A stretch of 64,000 nt of DNA from Anabaenopsis elenkinii CCIBt3563 (GTDB taxonomy: Bacteria > Cyanobacteriota > Cyanobacteriia > Cyanobacteriales > Nostocaceae), in contig NZ_CP063311.1 of assembly GCF_015245355.1 (NCBI RefSeq), positions 765,313 through 829,312 of the forward strand. Reading direction: 5' to 3'. The notes under the pieces are model-generated. The model searched no databases. It was not told the DNA's origin and saw nothing but the letters and a program-made list of their open reading frames with translations. The position numbers and the translations under genes are program-made. Position 1 is the stretch's first letter. Every line of letters starts with the position of its first letter. Positions 16,711 to 25,320 of this stretch are shown piece by piece.

Positions 16711-17208
16711 TTACCATCCCCATGTACCTGGTCCTCCCTTAAATGGCCCAACAATATCCGCAGTTATCCATCCTCCGTAAAAGTCCCCTCCTTGGGGTGT
16801 CACTAGCTCATCATTTACATAACAGGCATCCATCAATACGGCAATAAAGCCATAGTATTCCTGAATGGGGATGAAATTTGGGGTAGGGGCAAAATATCTC
16901 CAGGCTGCATACTGAATATATCTATCAGCAATACTAATATCATAGTATTGATATGCACCTTTCCACTCACAGAGATTTTTTTTAGGAGTTGCAATCAGGT
17001 GTTCTAGTCGAACATCTTCAGGGGGGAAATAATAGGTGGGGGGATGACTGGTTTCTAAGACTCTTTTCCCCCTGGTGGTTTCTGCCAAGACAATACCACC
17101 GCAAATGACTTTTAAATGTTTATTTGTGTCTTGTAAAATTGCCGGACGGGGGTAGTCCCACACTGATTCCTGTCCAGGTTGTGCGGGGATGGGATTTGGT
17201 CTGATCAT
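16711..17208 (-). CDS. DUF427 domain protein
   Basis: A 165-residue protein with the DUF427 pattern: VWDYPRPAI, GGIVLAETTRGKRVLETSHP, PTYYFPPEDVRLEHL, then CEWKGAYQYYDI and an aromatic-rich AAWRYFAPTP. It is a small beta-sandwich family of unknown biochemical role. Its C-terminus is extended (GGDFYGGWITADIV...GGPGTWGW) compared with short single-domain members. It is the middle gene of a three-gene minus-strand unit, 28 nt after the small upstream gene. Confidence 0.8.
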   Translation of the reverse strand: MIRPNPIPAQPGQESVWDYPRPAILQDTNKHLKVICGGIVLAETTRGKRVLETSHPPTYYFPPEDVRLEHLIATPKKNLCEWKGAYQYYDISIADRYIQYAAWRYFAPTPNFIPIQEYYGFIAVLMDACYVNDELVTPQGGDFYGGWITADIVGPFKGGPGTWGW

Positions 17209-17236
17209 CTTATTTTCTCAAGAGTTTGTAGTTATT

Positions 17237-17419
17237 TTAATTGGAAACACTACCAGCAGTAGCCATTTTTGTCAGCCCACCATGGTAGTTGATTAGTTTA
17301 GACTCTGCTTTACCAAAGGTATTACGTCTATATAGTGCAGTCCAATTATGTCTTTCAGGATCATATAATCCCAAAGCCGGCACTTCCACTAATCCGATAG
17401 TTGGAGCTTTTAATTTCAT
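17237..17419 (-). CDS. Small 60-residue protein heading the MurL-like/DUF427 operon
   Basis: The start at 17419 is chosen because AGGAG lies 6 nt upstream. It gives MKLKAPTIGLVEVPALGLYD, continuing through a charged middle (RRNTFGKAESK) to the C-terminus TKMATAGSVSN. There is no signal peptide, membrane segment or cysteine. I do not recognise a family. Its size, first position in the operon and an adenylating-type enzyme downstream make a precursor peptide or small binding partner conceivable. It could equally be a small structural subunit. Confidence 0.6.
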   Translation of the reverse strand: MKLKAPTIGLVEVPALGLYDPERHNWTALYRRNTFGKAESKLINYHGGLTKMATAGSVSN

Positions 17420-17466
17420 ATCAATCTCCTGCCAGTGCAAACTATATCAAGGTTTTGATTTAATAG

Positions 17467-17496
17467 ATTATAGCTATGAGGATTAAGAATTAACAA
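17467..17496 (-). promoter_or_regulatory. Probable sigma-70-type promoter of the small-protein/DUF427/MurL-like operon
   Basis: On the minus strand TTGTTA (17491-17496) and a perfect TATAAT (17467-17472) are 18 nt apart, about 48 nt upstream of the first start codon. The rest of this intergenic stretch up to rnz (about 17500-17870) holds no gene and only a scattered CAGGGTTTTTAACCCCTG palindrome at its right end. Confidence 0.5.
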
Positions 17497-17870
17497 ATAC
17501 CAAGCCAATTCAGAGGATATAATATTATCTACTTTTATCTCAAAAAAATTATTGACTCTTAATAATATTCGGAAAATCCTCAATCTTCAATATTTTTGTT
17601 GGCAGAAAGCGGAATGAGAATTCCTTGGTTGAGAATATGATCCAGTAAAACTTGTGCAGAATGCTTTGAATCTCAGCTTTCCTGGTTTAACCTTGGTTAA
17701 GGTTCGTCACAATAGGTGAGACTGTGCGATCGCTAATTCTGTAATTCTGTGTTTGTTGGCACTCGCAAATAATTTTCTGGCTCTAGCTTGGCTTGAACTG
17801 AGCTTGAACTGAGCGCAGCCGAAGTTAATGTCCTTTACGCCCAACATCCTTTAACCCCAACCTATCCCTA

Positions 17871-18866
17871 TCAGCTTTTAGACAGGGTTTTTAACCCCTG
17901 GTTATCTCTGGCTGCGCCACCCAAGCCATCAGCTTCCCTTCTTCTGGGCACATCGTAGGTCATGAAATCATAAGCCATATGTGTATTAGGAAAGATCGCC
18001 CTGGCTTCACTGAGTAAATCTTTTAATTCGATGCTGTTACCGGGAGCATATCGGGGACTGAAATGAGTCATAATTAGCCGATGCGCCCCACCCATCAAAG
18101 CTGTTTGCGCCGCCATGGTGCTGGTAGAATGCAACCGATCAAAAGCTAAATCTGCATCTTGATGGGCAAAGGTAGCCTCATGAATCAACACATCTGCATC
18201 TTGTGCTAATTCTACCGCCCCATCAGTATAAATTGTATCTGTACAGTAAGCTATCTTGCGCCCAATTTCTGTAGGTCCACATAATTCTTTACCCTTAATT
18301 ACTCTCCCGTCCTTGAGTGTCACCGTTTCACCCCGCTTGAGTTGACCGTAAACCGGACCTGGGGGAATTTGTAAGGCTTTGGCTTTTTCGACATCAAAGG
18401 TTCCCGGACGGTCTTTTTCTGCAACTCTGTAACCCAATGCTGTAATGCGGTGATGTAACAAACCACAGGTCACGGTAAATTCATTATCCTCATAAATGAT
18501 TCCGGGACGAATGGCATGAACCTTGACAGGATAGGAAAAATGTGTATGTGAGTACCGGGTAGCAGCTTGAATATATTCATTTAATCCCGGTGGTCCGTAG
18601 ATATCAACTCGTTGTACATTCCCAGCTAACCCGCAACTAGCCAAAAGTCCCATTAAACCAAAAATGTGATCACCGTGCAGATGGGTGATAAAAATTCGGG
18701 ATATTTGACTCATTTTCAAGTCACTCCGCAAAATTTGATGCTGAGTACCTTCGCCACAGTCGAATAACCATAGTTCTGCCCTTTGAGGTAATCTTAGCGC
18801 TATGCTCGAAACATTGCGCGATCGCGTGGGTACACCAGAACTCGTCCCTAAAAATGTGATCTGCAC
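17871..18866 (-). CDS. rnz: Ribonuclease Z
   Basis: A 331-residue metallo-beta-lactamase-fold tRNA 3'-processing endonuclease. It begins [20 protein letters not shown]. The zinc motif is [10 protein letters not shown] (about 62-71), with further ligands in [23 protein letters not shown] and MTHFSPRY. The short ~330-residue form with its exosite region ([13 protein letters not shown]...) is typical. It removes 3' trailers from tRNAs lacking an encoded CCA, such as the tRNA-Asn in this window. Monocistronic. Confidence 0.95.
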   Translation of the reverse strand: MQITFLGTSSGVPTRSRNVSSIALRLPQRAELWLFDCGEGTQHQILRSDLKMSQISRIFITHLHGDHIFGLMGLLASCGLAGNVQRVDIYGPPGLNEYIQAATRYSHTHFSYPVKVHAIRPGIIYEDNEFTVTCGLLHHRITALGYRVAEKDRPGTFDVEKAKALQIPPGPVYGQLKRGETVTLKDGRVIKGKELCGPTEIGRKIAYCTDTIYTDGAVELAQDADVLIHEATFAHQDADLAFDRLHSTSTMAAQTALMGGAHRLIMTHFSPRYAPGNSIELKDLLSEARAIFPNTHMAYDFMTYDVPRRREADGLGGAARDNQGLKTLSKS

Positions 18867-19151
18867 AGCGTCTTTTCGCTTTCCTTTGACTAAATTGTTT
18901 ACTCTCTATCTTGACACGGTTTTTGCGAAAAATACAAAAGCCTGTATTGCTGGTATAACTCCCCCAGGGGGAAAACCCAAGGTTTCCCAGCATTTTCACA
19001 GTCAGCAGCGATGGTTGTAGTATCATGAGAATCACCCGCTGGCTCAACTTTGTGATTTTTATCCGCTTTAAAGTAGAAGTCCAGAAGATGAAATTTACAT
19101 TAAGCTGGTAAGTTGACTTCTCCCAACCTGTACTAGCGAGAAAGACAGAGC

Positions 19152-20303
19152 ATGACAGGCATAATAGAATTTAAAAGTTCTTCTGAATTCTCTCTCGGTA
19201 TGGAAATTGAGTTACAATTACTCAATCCCTATACCCTGCAATTAGTAGATGGGATTTTACCTTTATTGGCACACATCCCAAAAAATTCTTGCATCCAGCC
19301 AGAGTTTCAGCAAGCCTCCGTTGAAATTAGTTCCAGAGTGTGCCACAATATCCACGAGTTAGAAACTGATATTTTAGCTATTCTTTCTCACCTTAAGCTG
19401 CAATGCCAGAATCTGGGTATGAATATCTGTGCATCTGGTACTCATCCATTTTGCGATCGCTTTACCAATGTTACACCCATTCCCAGGTATCTCGCCCAAC
19501 AAGCCGCATCGGGCTATCTCGCAGATATGATGATGACCTTTGCTCTGCAAGTTCATGTGGGAATGCCATGTGGTGATACAGCTGTAGATATCATGGCTAA
19601 ACTCCAACCTTATCTCCCCATTTTACTGGCCCTGTCTGCTAGTTCACCTTTTTGGTGGGGGCGTAATACTGGTTTTGCATCTTATCGTCACAGCTTCCTA
19701 TCATCATCGCGCACCTATGGTACTCCTGGGTTTTTTCCCACCTGGAAAGATTTTTGTCAATTCTTTATTAACGCCCAAAAGGCGGGAATGTTTCAAATTA
19801 TCCGGGATATTCACTGGGATTTACGACCTCAGCCAGATTTGGGAACCTTAGAAATCAGAGTCATGGATGCTCAACCAACAGTAAAAGAGTCCATCATCCT
19901 AGCGGCCTTTATCCATTCCCTCATATTATACCTCTACCACTACCCCCAAGGACAACACAGAGGATTTTTGTTATCCCCCCTACCTTGGTTAATGGAAAAA
20001 GAAAATTTTTTCCGAGCGTCTCGCTGGGGTTTAGATGCAAATTATATTGAAAATGAGCAAGGTGGCACTAGACCCATAGGCGATATAATTAAGGATATAT
20101 TAGATGCGATCGCCCCCACTGCTGACAATTTGGGAGAAAGTTCATACTTGCAACTACTGGCGCAAAGATTAGAAACCGGCCCTAGTTATACCCGTCAGCG
20201 ACGAGTCTTTGAAAATACAGGTTCTTTAAAAGCTGTAGTTGCTTCTTTGGTGAAAGAACTAGAAGAGGAATTAACAATTTCATCCACAGATGTAGACCCA
20301 TAG
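19152..20303 (+). CDS. Carboxylate-amine ligase, GCS2 (glutamate-cysteine ligase-like) family
   Basis: A 383-residue protein with the YbdK/GCS2 pattern: FSLGMEIELQLLNPYTL near the start, ASGTHPFCDR, FALQVHVGMPC and GTLEIRVMDAQPTV. The family forms gamma-glutamyl amide bonds with ATP. In some cyanobacteria a GCS2 enzyme makes gamma-glutamylcysteine for glutathione, but weak general carboxylate-amine ligases share the fold, so the substrate is uncertain. It stands alone between rnz and the IS607 element. Confidence 0.85.
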   Translation: MTGIIEFKSSSEFSLGMEIELQLLNPYTLQLVDGILPLLAHIPKNSCIQPEFQQASVEISSRVCHNIHELETDILAILSHLKLQCQNLGMNICASGTHPFCDRFTNVTPIPRYLAQQAASGYLADMMMTFALQVHVGMPCGDTAVDIMAKLQPYLPILLALSASSPFWWGRNTGFASYRHSFLSSSRTYGTPGFFPTWKDFCQFFINAQKAGMFQIIRDIHWDLRPQPDLGTLEIRVMDAQPTVKESIILAAFIHSLILYLYHYPQGQHRGFLLSPLPWLMEKENFFRASRWGLDANYIENEQGGTRPIGDIIKDILDAIAPTADNLGESSYLQLLAQRLETGPSYTRQRRVFENTGSLKAVVASLVKELEEELTISSTDVDP

Positions 20304-20427
20304 AGGCTTAGTGTGTAGGTACACAGATGAGATCAAGACGTGTAACTAATTGTAAATTATTTGCTTAAACAGAGTAAATCTTACTAAATCCCGCTAGACT
20401 AAAAGTAGTTGATTTAATGAGGCTTTG

Positions 20428-21069
20428 ATGCAACATGTCACTCCCAAGGAAGCAGCTAAAATCCTTGGTGTCCATGTCTCCAGTCTCAGGAGATGGGAAA
20501 ACGAAGGCAAGCTTAAAGCAATCCGTACACCAGGCGGTCAAAGGCGGTTCATCCTCGAAGAAGTCGAAAAAATCGGCGGAATACCCAGGACAATTAAAAC
20601 TATTTGCTATGGACGAGTATCGACTCATTCCCAGCAAGACGATTTGCAACGACAACTTGAACACTTACGCACAAGATACCCAGAGGCTGAAATTATTTCA
20701 GAAGTTGGAAGCGGACTCAATTTTAAACGGAAAAAATTCCTCGCAATTCTGGAACGAATCATCGACGGCGATATCCAACGTATTGTCGTTCCCCACCCTG
20801 ACCGACTTGTCCGATTCGGATTTGAGTTGGTTAGGTGGTTATGCACAAAATTTGAGTGCGAACTCGTGGTTCTCAATGACCGCAAGCTCAGTCCAGAACA
20901 GGAACTCGTACAAGATATACTGTCGATCATCCACTGTTTCTCTAGCAGGTTACACGGGCTTAGAAAATACAAGTCAAGCATCAAAGAAGACTTACAAAAA
21001 GAAGTCGCGTCACAAGGAATCGACAAAGCACTCACCGAACAGTGTATTGAAAATCAGGCTATTTCCTAG
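20428..21069 (+). CDS. tnpA: IS607 family serine recombinase TnpA
   Basis: A 213-residue protein with an N-terminal MerR-like helix-turn-helix (PKEAAKILGVHVSSLRRWEN, RTPGGQRRF). A small serine-resolvase domain follows: catalytic serine in CYGRVSTHSQ, then DDLQRQLEHLR, ISEVGSGLNFKRKKF and the arginine motif HPDRLVRFGFE. It makes staggered cuts through a phosphoserine intermediate. The ATG at 20428 gives the family N-terminus. The reading frame is intact and overlaps tnpB. Confidence 0.92.
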   Translation: MQHVTPKEAAKILGVHVSSLRRWENEGKLKAIRTPGGQRRFILEEVEKIGGIPRTIKTICYGRVSTHSQQDDLQRQLEHLRTRYPEAEIISEVGSGLNFKRKKFLAILERIIDGDIQRIVVPHPDRLVRFGFELVRWLCTKFECELVVLNDRKLSPEQELVQDILSIIHCFSSRLHGLRKYKSSIKEDLQKEVASQGIDKALTEQCIENQAIS

Positions 21070-22252
21070 CAAGGAATTACATCGAGTCTGGAAGCGTTGG
21101 CTTGCTGCTTATCGTTATTACTTCAATCAATGTATCAGTTATCTTCACAATAATTACGATACTCAAGTCAGAGTAATTATTGATAAAAAAACTAGCCAAG
21201 AAAAACAAGTCAAGATATCTGCTGAAGAGTTAGATAAAATAGCTCAAAAAATGGATGTACCGCCATGGGTGAAAACCTTACCAGGGCATCAACGTCAAGA
21301 AGCTTGTTTTGAGGCATTTGATGCCTTTAAACAGGCTCGCACTCAAGGTGGTAGTGCGAAATTTAAAAGCTGTAAAGCCACAAGCCAAACTATCCAATTC
21401 AAGGTTGGTAATTTCAAAAATGGTACTTGGTATCCGCGCACAACCAAAGGTTTAGGTTTTACTACAATTGGTCAAACTATTCCTGAACAATGCGAGTATG
21501 GTACAGAAATTGTTTACCGTCGTGGTAAGTGGTTTGGTTGCTTTCCTGAATATAAAGAAACTGTACCTACTGGCAGTGACAGGGTAATAGCAGTAGACCC
21601 TGGTAATCGCACTTTCTTAACTGGTTTTGATGGCGAGAATGTCTTAGAAATTGCAAGGGGAGACATCGGACGCATACAAAGATTGTGTCAGCACCTTGAC
21701 AATCTCATCAGCCGTTCTACCAAAACAAGATGCCGTCAACGTAGAAAGATGCGTATTGCTGCTAATCGTGTAAGAGAAAGAATTGAGAATTTAATTAAAG
21801 ATTTGCATAACAAAGCTGTTAACTTGCTGGTTAATTCCTACAAAGTAATTTACTTACCAACCTTTGATTCTAGTCAAATGGTGATTAAAAGACGTAGCGG
21901 GAAGAAACGCAAAATCAACAGTAAGTCTGTACGGCAAATGCTGACTCTTTCCCATTACAAATTTGAGCAACATCTTAAACAAGCTGCACAAAGAAAAGGT
22001 GTAATAGTGGTTCTTTGCAATGAATCATATACATCAAAAACATGTGGCAACTGCGGTCATGTTCACCATAAGCTAGGTGGACACAAAATTTTTAAATGCC
22101 CACATTGCGGAATTCAGGTCTATCGTGATGTGAATGGCGCACGCAATATTTTATTGCGTGCTTTGCAAGCAACTGCCTTTACCGTGACCCATGATTCTAT
22201 CGTGCTTTCTGAGGAGTCAGAATTGACGGATGCCATAGTTAATCTAGTTTAA
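21047..22252 (+). CDS. tnpB: RNA-guided nuclease TnpB of IS607
   Basis: About 400 residues. The RuvC-like core has the first Asp in IAVDPGNRTFLTGF, a zinc finger CGNCG...CPHCG and the third acidic residue in YRDVNGARNIL. The usual second acidic site lies in IYLPTFDSSQM, where the Asp of TFDSS may stand in for the Glu common in relatives. The start is uncertain. The frame is open far upstream, but that part mirrors tnpA; the first start that makes sense before KIRLFPSKELHRVW is TTG at 21047, inside tnpA. It should cut DNA guided by an element-encoded RNA and help retain the transposon. Confidence 0.82.
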   Translation: MKIRLFPSKELHRVWKRWLAAYRYYFNQCISYLHNNYDTQVRVIIDKKTSQEKQVKISAEELDKIAQKMDVPPWVKTLPGHQRQEACFEAFDAFKQARTQGGSAKFKSCKATSQTIQFKVGNFKNGTWYPRTTKGLGFTTIGQTIPEQCEYGTEIVYRRGKWFGCFPEYKETVPTGSDRVIAVDPGNRTFLTGFDGENVLEIARGDIGRIQRLCQHLDNLISRSTKTRCRQRRKMRIAANRVRERIENLIKDLHNKAVNLLVNSYKVIYLPTFDSSQMVIKRRSGKKRKINSKSVRQMLTLSHYKFEQHLKQAAQRKGVIVVLCNESYTSKTCGNCGHVHHKLGGHKIFKCPHCGIQVYRDVNGARNILLRALQATAFTVTHDSIVLSEESELTDAIVNLV

Positions 22253-22339
22253 TCGCTTTGATTAGCTTAAAAGTTGCACTTTTGAGTTACAATATCTTGG
22301 TACAATATTACAGCTTACCCGTGGGTGTAAAACCAAAAA

Positions 22340-23365
22340 ATGAGTATTCACAAGCCAGACTACAATCCCAGTGGAATAGGTGAAATTAATGGTAACATCT
22401 TTGGATTGCCATCGGACTATGAGTCTGCTAACTTGATTATCATTGCTGTACCCTGGGAAGTGACCGTATCCTATGGTGCTGGTACTGCCAAAGGACCACA
22501 ACAGATTCTTGATGCTTCTGTACAAGTAGATTTATTCGATTTAGATCGTCCCGACGGTTGGAAACAAGGCATTTTCATGATGGAAATTCCCCCGGATATT
22601 TTCCAAAAAAATGAATATTATCGTACCTTGGCAGCTAAAATTATTGAACGACTAGCACAAGGTAACCCACTGACAAATACACCCGATTTAACTCCCGTCC
22701 TCACAGAAATTAATCAAGCAGGAAAAGAACTCAATCAATGGTTATTCACCCAGTGTCAAACAGCAATCAACCAGGGTAAGAAAGTTGCAGTTATTGGTGG
22801 TGATCATAGTGTACCTCTAGGTTACTTCCAAGCCTTAGCTACCAAATACCCCAACTACGGCATTTTACATATTGATGCTCACGCAGATTTACGCGATGCT
22901 TATGAGGGGTTTGAATTTTCCCATGCTTCTATCATGTTTAACGCCCTGAAAATACCGCAGATATCTAAACTAGTGCAGGTAGGGTTGCGTGATATTTCCC
23001 ATGAGGAAGTGAACATAATTGGCCAATCTCATCGGCGGATTATCCCTTATTACGACCCCATTATTAAACAAAAACTTTACGCCGGTAACACTTGGCTTGA
23101 TTTATGTCGAGAAATCATCAGTCATTTACCAGAACAAGTTTACATTAGCTTTGATGTGGACGGACTTGACCCTAAACTCTGCCCAAATACAGGTACACCT
23201 GTTCCCGGAGGATTAGAATTAGAGCAAACCTTTTATTTATTCCGGGAATTAGTCAGAAGCGGTAGACAAATTATCGGTTTTGATGTGTGCGAAGTTGGTA
23301 ATGCGCAGTGGGATGGTAACGTCGGGGCGCGAATTGTTTACAAACTGGCCAATTTAATCAACTAG
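22340..23365 (+). CDS. Agmatinase/arginase family ureohydrolase
   Basis: A 341-residue Mn/Ni-type ureohydrolase. Metal motifs are GGDHSVPLG (about 151-159), HIDAHADLRDAYEG (about 177-190) and SFDVDGLDPKLCPNTGTPVPGG (two parts, about 273-294). All expected His and Asp ligands are present. Close cyanobacterial relatives have been annotated as agmatinase (speB); one Synechocystis family member was shown to hydrolyse guanidine. The substrate cannot be fixed from sequence. It begins 50-90 nt past the IS607 element, so its promoter may have been altered by the insertion. Confidence 0.85.
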   Translation: MSIHKPDYNPSGIGEINGNIFGLPSDYESANLIIIAVPWEVTVSYGAGTAKGPQQILDASVQVDLFDLDRPDGWKQGIFMMEIPPDIFQKNEYYRTLAAKIIERLAQGNPLTNTPDLTPVLTEINQAGKELNQWLFTQCQTAINQGKKVAVIGGDHSVPLGYFQALATKYPNYGILHIDAHADLRDAYEGFEFSHASIMFNALKIPQISKLVQVGLRDISHEEVNIIGQSHRRIIPYYDPIIKQKLYAGNTWLDLCREIISHLPEQVYISFDVDGLDPKLCPNTGTPVPGGLELEQTFYLFRELVRSGRQIIGFDVCEVGNAQWDGNVGARIVYKLANLIN

Positions 23366-23581
23366 AGAGCGCATTTCAATGGCTGACCCAAGCGTGCAGT
23401 ACACAAGGTCTAACGGGGTGACCTAACAGCACAAATTACAGAAAAAAAATACTGGGCTGACTTGATAAAATACGTATAAACCACATAAACGTATGTAAAT
23501 CATAAATTCTGCAACGCCCTTTGTCCCTACAATATACATAGCATTAAAACTCACCTATGGCTGACGCCACGCTACGCTATC

Positions 23582-24706
23582 ATGAATCATCCCCAAAATC
23601 CAGGTAAATATGATGCAGTGCTAGGTGGCACAGGTAAAGCTCCTGAAAGTATGGAAGATCTGCTAATCTGGTATAGTCATCCAGACCCACAAATCAGGTT
23701 GCAAGTTATCCCTCAAGCATTGAACTATGGGGAGGAAGGTATTGATTTACTTCTGAGAGTTTTCAGTACAGATGAGTCAGCAGAAGTTAGACATACTGCT
23801 TATTGTTTACTACTGTCTAAATATAAGAAACTAGTGGAGGCTGTAAAAGCCTATCAACCTACAACAACCTCAAACTCTACACCCATCATTGCCATCAACC
23901 TCCAAACCTTTACTTTTCAAGTAGTCACCACCAACCAACGCAGACAAATTATTAACCGCCGTTACGCCAGCGGGAGATACTTTGTGGAAGACCTAGGCAA
24001 TGGAGTCACCCTAGAAATGGTAGAAATCCCCGGGGGAACATTCATTATGGGTTCACCAAAAACTGAAGTAGAAAGAAAAGGTTGCGAAAGTCCCCAGCAT
24101 CAGGTAACAGTACCCGGCTTTTTCATGAGCAAATACCAGTTGACCCAAGAACAGTATCAAGCTATTGCCGATGATAATCCTTCTTGTTACCAAGGTAATA
24201 AACGCCCGGTTGAAACAGTTAACTGGGATGATGCTGTTAACTTCTGCCAAAAACTCAGCCAAAAAACACAGAAAACCTACACCTTACCCAGCGAAGCACA
24301 GTGGGAATATGCTTGTAGATCCGGAAGCACTACAGCATTCTATTTTGGTGAGAGTATTACCCCTAATTTGGTAAACTGCCATGGCAATTATCCCTATGCA
24401 TCAGCAGCCCGAATCCGCGATCGCAGGGAAACCACAGATGTAGGGACTTTTCCCCCTAACCCCTTTGGTTTATACGATATGCACGGCAATGTGTGGGAAT
24501 GGTGTTTAGATACTTGGCATAATGACTATGAAGGTGCGCCCAGAGATGGTAGCGCCTGGATTAATGATGGCTGTCTTCGTGTGGTGCGAGGCGGCTCATG
24601 GTACTACAATGCTGCAGCTTGCCGCAGTGCTAGTCGTCATTGTAATTCCCAGGATCATCGCAGCCTCAACTACGGTTTTCGGGTCGTGTGCATTTCTAAG
24701 ATTTAG
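23582..24706 (+). CDS. FGE-sulfatase (SUMF1/EgtB-like) C-type-lectin-fold protein, possible DGR target
   Basis: A 374-residue protein. Residues about 20-80 form HEAT/ARM-like helices (WYSHPDPQIRLQVIPQ, STDESAEVRHTAYC). Residues about 145-374 are an FGE-sulfatase domain: EIPGGTFIMGSPKTE, SKYQLTQEQYQ, LPSEAQWEYACRSGS, NPFGLYDMHGNVWEWC and VRGGSWYYN. The active-site cysteines of true formylglycine-generating enzymes are not evident, so a binding role is likelier. The last 35 residues (GGSWYY...NYGFRVVC) match the variable region of many diversity-generating-retroelement targets. No reverse transcriptase or template repeat is in the window. A copy of a common repeat (GACGCCACGCTACGCTATC) abuts the start codon. 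Confidence 0.8.
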   Translation: MNHPQNPGKYDAVLGGTGKAPESMEDLLIWYSHPDPQIRLQVIPQALNYGEEGIDLLLRVFSTDESAEVRHTAYCLLLSKYKKLVEAVKAYQPTTTSNSTPIIAINLQTFTFQVVTTNQRRQIINRRYASGRYFVEDLGNGVTLEMVEIPGGTFIMGSPKTEVERKGCESPQHQVTVPGFFMSKYQLTQEQYQAIADDNPSCYQGNKRPVETVNWDDAVNFCQKLSQKTQKTYTLPSEAQWEYACRSGSTTAFYFGESITPNLVNCHGNYPYASAARIRDRRETTDVGTFPPNPFGLYDMHGNVWEWCLDTWHNDYEGAPRDGSAWINDGCLRVVRGGSWYYNAAACRSASRHCNSQDHRSLNYGFRVVCISKI

Positions 24707-25068
24707 GATCCCTTCAAACTTTCTCTCCCCCATCAGGTGGGTATTTGTAATATATCACAGACCAAGGGATTCTGGGAATAACCGTAAACAAGATTATCCG
24801 ACTATGGAACCGCAGCCACCCAAGCTATGATTTGATGTCTGCAAAGTCGCTAATCCCCAGTGGGATGATAACCTGGTGCAAATTCAATACTTTTAATCTT
24901 TATTAATTCTTCGATAATCAATTCTTAACTTTGGGAGTGCAATATATACCCGTGGTTATAGCCTCTCGATGATTCATGAACAACTTTAGAGTAAGAGTTT
25001 CCCTATCCCCAACATCTTACCCTCCCTGAGTTAGTGAGAATCAAATGGGATTGCCACATTACGCATAT

Positions 25069-25139
25069 TCTCATGGGGGGAATCTTAGTCTTTTGGGGGG
25101 CGGAAGACTGAGCCATCCCACCAACTTAGCCATGAGAAT
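25069..25139. other. Long imperfect inverted repeat in the 24.7-25.3 kb gap
   Basis: ATTCTCATGG (25069-25078) and CCATGAGAAT (25130-25139) enclose a second stem, CTTAGTCTT...AAGACTGAG. The intergenic region 24707-25320 otherwise shows no gene. The hairpin could be a remnant of a repeat or an RNA structure; nothing decides this. Confidence 0.4.
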
Positions 25140-25320
25140 CACCAAAGTCTCATAACGCCGACAGCGAAAGCGTAGCAGTTGGTTCCATACTGGGGTTGAC
25201 TTTCACCTATTGAGATTAATAGGGTTTCTCACACCGAATTGAAACAAACCTATGGCTACGCACGGCGGTAGATATCGCGCAGCGCCCAACTCTATTATAC
25301 CTCTTTGTTCTCAACTTATT

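Larger units (their letters stand above)
20400..22290 (+). mobile_element. IS607 family insertion sequence (tnpA + tnpB)
   Basis: A two-gene element: a serine recombinase with a MerR-like N-terminus, and a TnpB nuclease overlapping its 3' end, the standard IS607 layout. IS607 elements lack terminal inverted repeats and make no target duplication, so the exact ends cannot be read from sequence; the limits given are approximate. It sits between the GCS2 ligase and the ureohydrolase genes. The reRNA (omega RNA) would be expected around the tnpB 3' end, about 22150-22290. Confidence 0.88.

Noticed and set aside
20435..21046. Long N-terminal extension of the tnpB frame
   Set aside because: It overlaps the intact tnpA in another frame and has no TnpB-like sequence; it is an open frame by chance.
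25252..25320. Upstream ATG for the giant secreted protein
   Set aside because: It adds [12 protein letters not shown]... from a repeat-like ATGGCTACGC block with no family resemblance; ATG 25321 fits better.
25140..25320. Pho box upstream of the phosphatase-like genes
   Set aside because: No three-fold CTTAACCT-like array could be found, so phosphate control is only a guess.
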